A program made the position numbers and the translations under genes. A stretch of 50,307 nucleotides of DNA from Legionella sp. 515359 (GTDB taxonomy: Bacteria > Pseudomonadota > Gammaproteobacteria > Legionellales > Legionellaceae). The stretch is taken from contig JAPCYN010000026.1 of NCBI GenBank assembly GCA_025941565.1, positions 1-50,307 on the forward strand, read 5' to 3'. Position 1 is the stretch's first letter; every line of letters begins with the position of its first letter. This document shows positions 17,336 to 25,270 of the stretch, piece after piece. Below the pieces are notes generated by a model. That model did no database searches. It was given only the letters and a program-made list of their open reading frames with translations, and was not told where the DNA came from.

Positions 17336-19028
17336 AACACCAATAAAAGGTGTAGGAATACCAACTAATATGGGTATGGATCATATCGGCATAGTGGTAC
17401 CTAATGCGCAGTTAGCCGCAGACTTTCTTATCGATGTCTTTGATGCTGAATTTGACTGGGAAGTAAAAAGAGAGCCAAGACCAACTGCGGGTGAGCGCGG
17501 TTGGTCAGAACTATTTGGTGTGCACTCTGAGGCGTATATGCCTCATGTCATTATGCTTAAATGTGGTGAACAGCCATTGACACAGTATGTTGAACTTTTT
17601 GAATGGAAATCCCCTGATCAGCAGAAATTAAATGGTGAAGGGGGATGGCATAAATTCAGTGATGTTGGCAACAGTTATATTTCATTTACCGTCAAAGATA
17701 TGGATGCTGTTGTTGCGCATATCAAAAATAAGGTTATACCAAAATATAATGGTGTGCGCTTCATTCAGGACCCGCCAATGCATTTTCCATTGCGGGCTGA
17801 GGTATGTACATCAACATTTTTGGTTTCACCATGGGGAATGTGGATTGAATTAACTTCTTGGAGTAAATCAAAACATAAGGGGACACTTATACGTGCCCAG
17901 AACACTCCTGAAGTCAATCCGTATATTGGCAAACACATTAATGAATTACCCACTCCAGCATTGATGGTTGATCTCGATGCGGTTGATCATAATTGCGCGC
18001 TGATGCGTTCACGGATTACGGATAAGGGGCGTGCTTGGAGGATTCCCAGCAAGGCACATAAATGTCCGCAGCTTGCAAAGTATCTATTGCAACGCGGAGC
18101 AAGAGGTATCGTTTTGATGACTCTGACAGAGGCAGAATGTTTTGCTGAACAGGGTATTGATGATATTTATTTGGCAAATCAGGTTGGAACTCCGGATGAA
18201 TTAAACCGATTATCACTGTTGGCTAAAAAAGTAAAACGGTTGCGTGTTGCTGTTGATAATGCTGATTATCTACGTGATCTTACTTCGGCAATAGAGCAAT
18301 GGGAAATGATTACGCCTATAGAAGTTCTGGTAGAGTTGAATGTCAATCACAACCGGTGTGGGGTAACGATAGCTGAAGCATTAAATCTGGCAGTACTGGC
18401 AAATAGGATCGAGCAGGAAACTGGAGCGATCAAGTTTGTGGGTATTACTGGATATGAAGGGCATACGCCTATAATGCCTCCCGGGGAAAAAACAAGGGAA
18501 ACTTCTATCTCACATGAAATTTTAGCATCTGCAAAAAAGCTGATCGAAAAGAAGGGTATTCACATTGACGTAATCAGCGGTGGTGGTAGTTGTAATTATA
18601 TAGATGCTTTGAATAAAGGAGTAGTCACTGAAATTCAGGCGGGGGGTGGGGCGATTGGTGATCTGCTTTATTTTCATAAAGCCCATTTAAAAGATCACGG
18701 TCATTTAATAGGTGCATTTTTGATGGCACAAATCATCAGTGTTCCCGCAGATAAAAGTAGGGCAGTGGCTAATGCCGGATTTAAATCAGTAGGGCTACAT
18801 CCTCTGGGTGGTTTACCTGGATTTCGGGATCGACATGATTTACAAGTCGTTGGCTTGAGTGCTGAACATACTCGAATTGTACCCATTAATGGCGCAAAGG
18901 AGGTTTCATTGTCTCGTGGAGACAAACTTGTATTGATTCCTGGCTATATGGATGCAATGGGATTTTTGCATAAGGAAATTTATGCAATACGCGATGATCG
19001 TGTAGAAAATGTTTGGAAGACAATATAA
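17325..19028 (+). CDS. Fusion of a VOC (glyoxalase-fold) domain and an alanine-racemase-type PLP domain
   Basis: 567 residues from ATG at 17325 (a GTG at 17307 is less likely). Residues ~17-180 are a VOC domain: MGMDHIGIVVPNAQLAADFL with metal-type His20, ending in SPWGMWIELTSW with Glu175. From ~205 the sequence is the alanine-racemase-like barrel of the D-threonine aldolase/D-serine dehydratase group: ELPTPALMVDLDAVDHNC, then RIPSKAHK, whose Lys243 fits the PLP lysine. The C-terminal metal site of that group, normally P-x-H-x-C, reads IPGYMDAMGFLH here, so the His and Cys are absent. The reaction is therefore uncertain. It is coupled to the cupin gene and probably LysR-controlled. Confidence 0.8.
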   Translation: MLNETPIKGVGIPTNMGMDHIGIVVPNAQLAADFLIDVFDAEFDWEVKREPRPTAGERGWSELFGVHSEAYMPHVIMLKCGEQPLTQYVELFEWKSPDQQKLNGEGGWHKFSDVGNSYISFTVKDMDAVVAHIKNKVIPKYNGVRFIQDPPMHFPLRAEVCTSTFLVSPWGMWIELTSWSKSKHKGTLIRAQNTPEVNPYIGKHINELPTPALMVDLDAVDHNCALMRSRITDKGRAWRIPSKAHKCPQLAKYLLQRGARGIVLMTLTEAECFAEQGIDDIYLANQVGTPDELNRLSLLAKKVKRLRVAVDNADYLRDLTSAIEQWEMITPIEVLVELNVNHNRCGVTIAEALNLAVLANRIEQETGAIKFVGITGYEGHTPIMPPGEKTRETSISHEILASAKKLIEKKGIHIDVISGGGSCNYIDALNKGVVTEIQAGGGAIGDLLYFHKAHLKDHGHLIGAFLMAQIISVPADKSRAVANAGFKSVGLHPLGGLPGFRDRHDLQVVGLSAEHTRIVPINGAKEVSLSRGDKLVLIPGYMDAMGFLHKEIYAIRDDRVENVWKTI

Positions 19029-19061
19029 TTACTTGAGGTTTGATGATTTTTGAAGAGCCTG

Positions 19062-19835
19062 TTATTTGCTGCTTATAAAGCAATTTTCCTGAATCCAGGC
19101 ATGTAATTCTTTTACAAGATAACTTGCCACTTCATCTTCAGGCATCTGATGGCTTAGTATCTCACAAATATTCATGAAGGATGCTTCCTGGATTATTGCA
19201 TTGAGCATCGTGAGTTCTGAGGATTCCAGCTTACAGTATCGCACTTCAAGTTGGCGACGCCAAATCATGACACACTGTGGGGTTTGAAGTTTCTTGGGAC
19301 TGGGGATGGATTTATTATTACGTGAAGCCTTAATAAGAGCAAGACTATTCCAATGCATGGTCAGTATTTTACATGAAGGGTGCAGATGAAATCTCATTTC
19401 AGGCCATTGACTTAAAGGCAAAGATTGCAACTCAGCCACAGATAATAAATTTGCATCATGTGCCACAATGGCTTGATATTCCGCCCACTCAAATGCAGCA
19501 ATTTCAGCTAAATAAGGGTTTTTCTTATACGGTAAAGTTTCAGTTAAAAATTGACTGAGATTTTCCCCAAAATTATTGAGCGAATAGTTGTATGATGGAT
19601 ATGTATGAGTATAAGTTTCACTCATTTGGCTAAATTGATCGTCACCCATCACCGCCGCTAATGTACTGTAGTCACTCATTAATGTTTCTTCTAGACGGGC
19701 ATAAAAACCATTGGCATAGATTGCTACTCTGTCGGCAACAGTTCCTTTAGGCGGAGCATCCAGATACGGATTAATGAGGGGTTCACTGGTCAGAATCGAG
19801 TTTTGTAATAAAGTATGTAATTCAGTAAGTTTCAT
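19062..19835 (-). CDS. bufC: DUF2063 partner protein (BufC-like)
   Basis: 257 residues. The N-terminal DUF2063 fold is recognisable: the segment RVAIYANGFYARLEETLMSD, then a run with YLAEIAAFEWAEYQAIVAHD. In bufferin systems this protein is needed with the MNIO enzyme to recruit or position the precursor peptide. It starts 14 bases inside the end of the MNIO gene, so the two are translationally coupled. It is the last gene of the cluster; its stop is 34 bp from the oppositely oriented fusion gene. The symbol rests on family and order. Confidence 0.8.
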   Translation of the reverse strand: MKLTELHTLLQNSILTSEPLINPYLDAPPKGTVADRVAIYANGFYARLEETLMSDYSTLAAVMGDDQFSQMSETYTHTYPSYNYSLNNFGENLSQFLTETLPYKKNPYLAEIAAFEWAEYQAIVAHDANLLSVAELQSLPLSQWPEMRFHLHPSCKILTMHWNSLALIKASRNNKSIPSPKKLQTPQCVMIWRRQLEVRYCKLESSELTMLNAIIQEASFMNICEILSHQMPEDEVASYLVKELHAWIQENCFISSK

Positions 19836-20703
19836 ATGCTAAACCCGTTTTTTCGTTCGATAAACAACTGAGCTTAATCGCTTTTGCATGTTCTAGCTCT
19901 TGCCATAACTCTTCAAAAGGCGGGATACGATCATCGCGTTCAATCATAGTTGGTACATCGCCAAATCGTTTAATTGCTTGAGTGTACAGGTCCCAGACCT
20001 CTGTTATGACGGGATGATCATGTGTATCAATAATGTAATCATCACAATTTAGATGCCCAGCCAGATGAAATTGTTGTACGCGATCAATCGGAATGTTGTG
20101 TAAATAAGTTTCAGGATTAAATCCATGATTATAGGAGCTCACGTAAATATTATTGAGATCCAATAAAATCAAACAATCCGCGCGATTGGCTATTTCAGAG
20201 AGAAACTCCCACTCTGTCATTTCAGATTCTTTGTAAGTAATATAACTGGATACATTTTCGAGTAGTATTCGTTTCTTGTAAAAATCCTGTACGCATTTAA
20301 CTCGTTCAACAACATGATTTATAGTTTTTTCTGTATAAGGTAGAGGCAATAAATCGTGCATATTGCGTTGATGCACGCCAGTCCAGCATAAGTGATCTGA
20401 AATCCATTTGGGTTGAACTCTGTCTGCTAACTGTTTTACTCTCTTTAGATATTCAAAGTTAAGAGGATCTGTGCTTCCAATGGATAGTGACACCCCATGC
20501 ATTACAATAGGATAATTTTCACGCACTCTATCCAGGTAATAAAGAGGGTTTCCCCCATCAACCAAGTAATTTTCAGTGAGAATTTCAAACCATTCTATTG
20601 CAGGAGCGTGCTCTAAAATATAGCTGTAGTGCTCTGCTCGTAAACCGAGTCCCATTCCTAGAGACAAATATTGTTTAGGATGATTTTGTGCGCTTTTTTC
20701 CAT
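19822..20703 (-). CDS. bufB: MNIO-family (DUF692) multinuclear iron oxygenase, BufB-like
   Basis: 293 residues from the ATG at 20703; a TTG at 20733 is the only longer option. The TIM-barrel metal residues are visible: the start GMGLGLRAEHY, FEILTENYL, MHGVSLSIGS, ISDHLCWTG, LLENVSSYI, LLLDLNNIYVSS, FHLAGH and the C-terminal MIERDD. MNIO enzymes hold two or three iron ions and convert peptide cysteines into oxazolone/thioamide or thiooxazole groups. It lies 84 bp after the cysteine-rich precursor and overlaps bufC. The substrate assignment to that precursor follows from cluster order. Confidence 0.9.
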   Translation of the reverse strand: MEKSAQNHPKQYLSLGMGLGLRAEHYSYILEHAPAIEWFEILTENYLVDGGNPLYYLDRVRENYPIVMHGVSLSIGSTDPLNFEYLKRVKQLADRVQPKWISDHLCWTGVHQRNMHDLLPLPYTEKTINHVVERVKCVQDFYKKRILLENVSSYITYKESEMTEWEFLSEIANRADCLILLDLNNIYVSSYNHGFNPETYLHNIPIDRVQQFHLAGHLNCDDYIIDTHDHPVITEVWDLYTQAIKRFGDVPTMIERDDRIPPFEELWQELEHAKAIKLSCLSNEKTGLAYETY

Positions 20704-20787
20704 CTGTCTTATTTTCCTGGACGGGAGAACCAATTATTTTAAGTGAAATTGATGTCTCAATTGAGACATCAATTATACGGTTACACT

Positions 20788-21147
20788 TTATGATTTACAG
20801 TTACTTTTTCCTTTGCAACTATTGGTACCCTTACACTTGTTTGTGCCTTTGCAGCTATTGTGGTCGCTTTTACAACTGTTAGTACCCTTACATTTGTTAG
20901 TTCCTTTACACTTATTGGTACCTTTGCAGCTATTTTTGCCTTTGCACTGGTGAGTTCCTTTACATTTATGTGTACCCTTACAGCAGTTTTTACCTTTGCA
21001 ATGATTTTTACCATTGCAATTGTTTTTTGCTAGATTGATAGTTGAGTTAGTATTTGCCCCATTGTGACTGGGGGTAGAAGAGGCGTAAACGCCGGAAGTA
21101 AATAACGCTGCAGCTGTAGCGGCAAGAATTAAGCTTCGCTTATCCAT
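20788..21147 (-). CDS. BufA2-like cysteine-repeat RiPP precursor (bufferin type)
   Basis: 119 residues. Residues 1-22 are a Sec signal peptide ending VYA. From ~43 on, a hexapeptide x-x-C-K-G-(T/K) repeats about 12 times with 14 cysteines and many Lys, Asn and His. NSCKG units are typical of BufA2-family periplasmic metallophores, but ordinary members have only a few. The EGKCG motif of BufA1/HvfA is absent. Known bufferins are modified at cysteine by an MNIO and sequester copper. Here the neighbour bufB and bufC fit. GGAGA precedes the ATG. No DoxX-type bufD gene is next to it. Confidence 0.8.
   Translation of the reverse strand: MDKRSLILAATAAALFTSGVYASSTPSHNGANTNSTINLAKNNCNGKNHCKGKNCCKGTHKCKGTHQCKGKNSCKGTNKCKGTNKCKGTNSCKSDHNSCKGTNKCKGTNSCKGKSNCKS
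20793..21025 (-). repeat. Tandem 18-bp repeats in the bufferin precursor gene
   Basis: The hexapeptide repeats are encoded by near-identical 18-base units. Synonymous changes between units are few, so copy number may change by slippage or recombination. One unit is disrupted (CKSDHNSCKG has seven residues). Confidence 0.7.
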
Positions 21148-21313
21148 TTTTCAATCTCCATATAATTAACGCCAATTAAACAGCAAATTAAACAGCTTCA
21201 TAATAATAGATGAATGATCTAAGAAGTACAACTTCACGTATAACAGTTCATGTTTTCTCCATTTCACCGCTTCAAAATTGGAATATGAAATAAAAAATGT
21301 AGTGTTCAATAAT

Positions 21314-21340
21314 TGAGGTTTTTGAACCTCACCTGTTTTT
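21314..21340 (+). terminator. Terminator-like hairpin in the divergent bufA/exported-protein spacer
   Basis: Stem TGAGGTT/AACCTCA with loop TTTG, followed by CCTGTTTTTG on the plus strand. It lies upstream of the next plus gene and no plus gene precedes it closely, so its role is unclear: either an insulator or a leader element. Confidence 0.4.
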
Positions 21341-21428
21341 GTTAAGCAGTGTTAAATGTACTTTTTTGAATTTGTAAAGCTACTGCTTGTGCTATATTTT
21401 ATTCAAAATAACAAAAGGAATATGAGCT

Positions 21429-23414
21429 ATGTTGAAAACCCTGATTGCTACTTCCGGAGCTGTTGCTTTGTCATTGTGCACGGAAATTTCTGTTGCTGCG
21501 AACATTGAGTGCAAAGATTACAGCGGAAATCAAATGACGCTCAAACCAAAGTCGATAACAATTTACAACAATTCGGAAAAAACGACGATTTATCCCGTTT
21601 TGGCAACCAGTAAAAATGCGGTAAATGAGTGGATTCAAGGATGCTTTCGTACTACGGATCCTTATCCAACAAATTATGTTTATAAATTGTATATCAATGA
21701 AGGTACAGGAATAGCTCCCAAATCATCCATAACGATTACACTACCGCTTTATAGTGAATTATCTAAGGAACGTTACATTACCTGGTGGAATGGTGGACGT
21801 GTGGTGTTGGCCGATAAAAACGAGAGATTGCGTAATGAAAAAGATGAGGCATTGGCGACTCCTGCAGGTGTGAGTTGCCAGGGACAAAACATTGAATGTA
21901 AATTGAGCACTTATTCCAGTGATGTTCAGTTTCCAGAAAATATATACGCGCAGTTATCAGAGTATACTTTTGGAGATTCTATTGTACCACCTGAACAGTC
22001 AGTACGTTTATTAAAACCAGAGAATGTGGGATACAACATTTCGTATGTGGACCATGTTTATATGCCCGTTGCCATAGGACCTAAAAATAATCCCTACATT
22101 GGATACAGTGGGTCAGCGCAATCCTTGAGTACATTTCGAAACCATCTTGATTTATTTCTGAAAACAACAACAGGACAAGGCTGGCCAGTTTATAATTTGA
22201 CTGAATTGAAATTACCCGGCGGTTACAATATTTTTGCGCAGCGTTCCGGTACTTTACCTCCCGAAGACAATGTACCCGTCAAGCCAAAAGATGGTTTTCC
22301 ACCGGTGTTGACTGTATTGTCGTGTATTCAAGGAGCGTGTAGTGATGAACAGAAAAAATCACTTCATTTTGGTGAATCGGTGCAACGGATGCAAAATCTA
22401 TGGGGTTCTTGTGTTAACTGGGATGAAGACATCAGTAAATACGTCACACAAAAGATTGATTGTCCGCAAGATTTAAAAGAAAATCTTGGCGCAATACAAC
22501 AGTTTTTCAAACAAAATCATCAGCAATACGTGCAAATGTATGCTAATGGAAAGTGTACTTTGATCCCTGATTCTAAACCCGTACCCTTTACCTACTGGGA
22601 AGTGATTAAACACATCTATGGCTGGGTGCCTTTCAACGAAGGATGCGGTGCTGCGGCTAACCCATTGGCTGAGACCAAAATTCCAGGATGGGATCATGCC
22701 CGGATTCAATCCATGTACATTCATGATTTACAGTATAATTATAAAGAAGCCAATATGAGTCCTGAATTATTGTTCAACCCTTATGTCCAATTAATTCATG
22801 ATAAAAATTACCTTTCTATGGATGCTTATGGATTCTCTGTCGATGATGCTGTTGGCTTCATGAGTGAACTGGGAGATGGATTGATTTTTACTGTGGGAGG
22901 AACTCAAGGTCTTGAAAATCAACAGCAGTTTAATTATGCGGATGGTTTCTCTGTGGCGATTGGTGTGCCGCAATCTCTGATTGAGAAGGTAAATAAACCT
23001 TTAATTAAGAAATATGGAGTATGTTTATTAAATCAAGAGGCTGGTAACATGAATTGTCAGCAAGACAAACAGGACGTCATTATGCCTGATAATAGTCAGA
23101 TAGCCGGATTCAGGGTCGGTACGGTCGCTTCATATCCTATCAAGGTACGCTTTACTGATTTAAATGATAATGTATATGCCTTTGTCGTGAATTCAAAATT
23201 TGCTCCATGTACGGAGGGTATGGATCCCGCTCAATGCCCAACGAATAAGGCAGAAATCGTCAATAAGCAATCGTGTATTGTCAGCAAAAGCAATGGAGAG
23301 AAGCATCCTAAGTCGGACGATTGGTGTCAAAACGCTAATCCAAACCAACAGGCAGAAAAGCAATTGACTAAGAATTTCATCAGCTTTCCCCAACCGGTTG
23401 ATTTTATGAATTAG
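21429..23414 (+). CDS. Large exported cysteine-containing protein of unknown function
   Basis: 661 residues. Residues 1-24 are a signal peptide (cleavage near SVAA). The mature protein has about a dozen cysteines, several in pairs suited to disulfides (CSDEQ, CVNWDED, CGAAANP, CTEGMDPAQC). The N-terminal 200 residues look like a beta-sandwich with segments such as SITIYNNSEKTTIYPVL, which resembles glucan- or carbohydrate-binding domains. A catalytic motif cannot be assigned. Type II secretion is possible in this type of organism. AAAGGA lies 12 bases before the ATG. It is monocistronic, with the bufferin genes divergent from it. Confidence 0.6.
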   Translation: MLKTLIATSGAVALSLCTEISVAANIECKDYSGNQMTLKPKSITIYNNSEKTTIYPVLATSKNAVNEWIQGCFRTTDPYPTNYVYKLYINEGTGIAPKSSITITLPLYSELSKERYITWWNGGRVVLADKNERLRNEKDEALATPAGVSCQGQNIECKLSTYSSDVQFPENIYAQLSEYTFGDSIVPPEQSVRLLKPENVGYNISYVDHVYMPVAIGPKNNPYIGYSGSAQSLSTFRNHLDLFLKTTTGQGWPVYNLTELKLPGGYNIFAQRSGTLPPEDNVPVKPKDGFPPVLTVLSCIQGACSDEQKKSLHFGESVQRMQNLWGSCVNWDEDISKYVTQKIDCPQDLKENLGAIQQFFKQNHQQYVQMYANGKCTLIPDSKPVPFTYWEVIKHIYGWVPFNEGCGAAANPLAETKIPGWDHARIQSMYIHDLQYNYKEANMSPELLFNPYVQLIHDKNYLSMDAYGFSVDDAVGFMSELGDGLIFTVGGTQGLENQQQFNYADGFSVAIGVPQSLIEKVNKPLIKKYGVCLLNQEAGNMNCQQDKQDVIMPDNSQIAGFRVGTVASYPIKVRFTDLNDNVYAFVVNSKFAPCTEGMDPAQCPTNKAEIVNKQSCIVSKSNGEKHPKSDDWCQNANPNQQAEKQLTKNFISFPQPVDFMN

Positions 23415-23472
23415 TGTTTTCAAGGCGCTATCACTTCCATTTTTGGAGTAATAAAAACGTGGTAAAAAATAA

Positions 23473-23492
23473 GGTTGAGCCTTGGCTCAACC
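23473..23492 (-). terminator. Rho-independent terminator of the kinase gene
   Basis: Stem GGTTGAGC/GCTCAACC with a four-base loop. On the minus strand it is followed by TTATTTTTTACC, a proper U tract. It lies 61 bp after the stop of the kinase gene at 23553. Confidence 0.85.
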
Positions 23493-23552
23493 TGTAATTG
23501 GTGTGATTCAAAAATATCTTCTTGACTCACATATTTGAGCTCTAATTAAATG

Positions 23553-24707
23553 TCAACTCAGTAAGAGTGTGCTCATTGATTCGGCCTCGATGGGTTCATC
23601 CGAATGCTCATAACCCGTTGCAAAAATTTCTTTTATTTCTTCGGGGGATGGTCGATCCTCCGGATTTGGCGATAGCATCGGTAGAAGCTGATTCGTTATG
23701 TCATTTTTTTCGAATTCTTCGAGATGAATAAGAGCACTATCAAATGTACCTTTATTATTTGAATTGTAAATTCCTCTTATACCTAATTTAGGGTTAGGCA
23801 TCATTCTTTGTTCTCCCCAAAGCTCACCAAGAATGTGTCCTAAAGCAAATACATCGCTTGCTGTGCTGGTACCTTCTCCTACAAATCGTTCCGGAGCCAT
23901 ATACAAAGGGGTGCCTCTTATTAATGGACCTGCATCATTTGTAGTTATTTTTTTAGCAAATGCAAAATCAATAAAAGTGACAATTGGCTGCTTGGGATTT
24001 GAAAGATCAATCATTATATTTTTAAGTGATATATCGTTGTGTACCAACCCTTTCCTTTGAACTTGTTCTATATATGCATCGATAATAGCTCTAGAGATTG
24101 CTTTACGAGTTGCACTATCGAGTTGCATTTTAGAATCGCCATATAAAATATCATGTAATGTAGTACCTGCTGCTCTTCTGAGGAACATATAAGCACAAAG
24201 CGCCCCTTCACCATCTCTAAAAAATACAGGTTTTCTTGGTTTTAAATGGTTTGCTTGCTTCGTTAGTTCATATTCTTCACTAATGCTGTCACGCCATTTT
24301 CCTTCATCTTTATCTTGTTTAAAAAAGATGAATTTCCTTACTCTCTCCTTGTGAGGTTTTGTAAGCGCAGGCATAAATTCGAGTTCCTGATTAAAAAAAA
24401 CCAGCTTTCCTTCGGTATGGTCAACTGTAGCGTATTTTCCACTACCTGCTCGACTGTTTTTCATCACCTCAAAACACTCACTGTCACTATCTTTTCCTGG
24501 GCGCCAATTCAAATCATGAGTTAATTTAAATTGGATTTGAACAAACGTGTAAACAGTATCCTTTAAATAGACTTCGGGTTGATCGTCACCTTCCAAAAAT
24601 TTTTTTAAAAAGATACTCTGTTCTTTAGTTAAGTCAGTAGGGTCAATTAGTTGGATTGATTCATTAGCTTGCGGTGTGTCTTTGTCGGTGTTAGATGTTC
24701 CAGTCAT
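23553..24707 (-). CDS. Eukaryotic-type Ser/Thr protein kinase, LegK-like candidate effector
   Basis: 384 residues from the ATG at 24707 (a TTG six bases upstream is less likely). Glycine loop: RAGSGKYATV (86-95). Catalytic loop: LVHNDISLKNIM, where His-Asn-Asp (223-225) replaces the usual H-R-D. The metal site reads IDFAFAKK, with DFA instead of DFG (247-249). The activation end is GTPLYMAPERF, and the D-V-F-A-L-G-H-I-L-G helix follows. Catalytic Asp225, Asn230 and Asp247 are kept, so it should be active. The missing Arg of HRD suggests no activation-loop control. A 70-residue N-terminal extension precedes the kinase domain. Kinases of this type in Legionella are delivered to host cells. Confidence 0.82.
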   Translation of the reverse strand: MTGTSNTDKDTPQANESIQLIDPTDLTKEQSIFLKKFLEGDDQPEVYLKDTVYTFVQIQFKLTHDLNWRPGKDSDSECFEVMKNSRAGSGKYATVDHTEGKLVFFNQELEFMPALTKPHKERVRKFIFFKQDKDEGKWRDSISEEYELTKQANHLKPRKPVFFRDGEGALCAYMFLRRAAGTTLHDILYGDSKMQLDSATRKAISRAIIDAYIEQVQRKGLVHNDISLKNIMIDLSNPKQPIVTFIDFAFAKKITTNDAGPLIRGTPLYMAPERFVGEGTSTASDVFALGHILGELWGEQRMMPNPKLGIRGIYNSNNKGTFDSALIHLEEFEKNDITNQLLPMLSPNPEDRPSPEEIKEIFATGYEHSDEPIEAESMSTLLLS

Positions 24708-24977
24708 AATCAATATACTTTAAATGGTTTGAATGGACAATAATTATACAGCGCTATTATTAACGGAATATTAAAATCAAATTGGGTTGGATTGATCCCG
24801 AATTGCAGATCGAATTATGGGATAAGCTGACTGAAATGGATGATATAATTAAGAGGCATGCTGCAATTTTATGATCCAAAAACAATCTTGGGTTACTTCT
24901 TTAGACGTAGGTTCTTGATCGCTTTCACATAATCGTAACTGAAGTTTCAATGCGCATCTGTGATGCAAAAATTGAAT

Positions 24978-25262
24978 TTAAGTCAAATCGCTTTCTCTGA
25001 TTTGTTGTTGTATTGTTCGGGAATTTCTAATAATTAATTTAAATAAACGCTCAACAAATTTAGGATCTATAACATATTCTTTGGATAGCGATTCGTAAAA
25101 GTCAAAATTCTTTTTTTCTTGATCTATATCAACAATTTGCTTCCCTGACAGTTTCTTTAATTCAGCCATTTTTTTAGATAAATCCTGACGAAGAGCTAAA
25201 CTCTTGATAATCTCATGATCTATATCTCGAATTTGTGCTCTTAATTGTTCAATAGTTGACAT
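24978..25262 (-). CDS. AroQ-type chorismate mutase, complete active site
   Basis: 94 residues from ATG at 25262; the longer frame to 25292 would overlap trhP and precedes the family's first helix. All six active-site residues of the E. coli CM domain align without gaps: Arg8, Arg25, Lys36, Asp45, Glu49 and Gln85. The key segments are LRAQIRDIDHEII, LKKLSGKQIVDIDQEKK and NSRTIQQQ. The enzyme converts chorismate to prephenate. The start is only eight bases after the trhP stop, so the two are one operon. No prephenate dehydratase or dehydrogenase domain is fused. TrhP needs prephenate, so local supply is a reasonable role. Confidence 0.88.
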   Translation of the reverse strand: MSTIEQLRAQIRDIDHEIIKSLALRQDLSKKMAELKKLSGKQIVDIDQEKKNFDFYESLSKEYVIDPKFVERLFKLIIRNSRTIQQQIRESDLT

Positions 25263-25270
25263 AGGCTGCT

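Noticed and set aside
20781-21014. 77-codon frame inside the bufferin precursor
   Set aside because: A shifted reading of the 18-bp repeats; periodic by construction.
24781-24873. Short frame with text LQIELWDKLTEMDDIIKRHA
   Set aside because: About 30 residues with no start codon; perhaps a gene scrap but not nameable.
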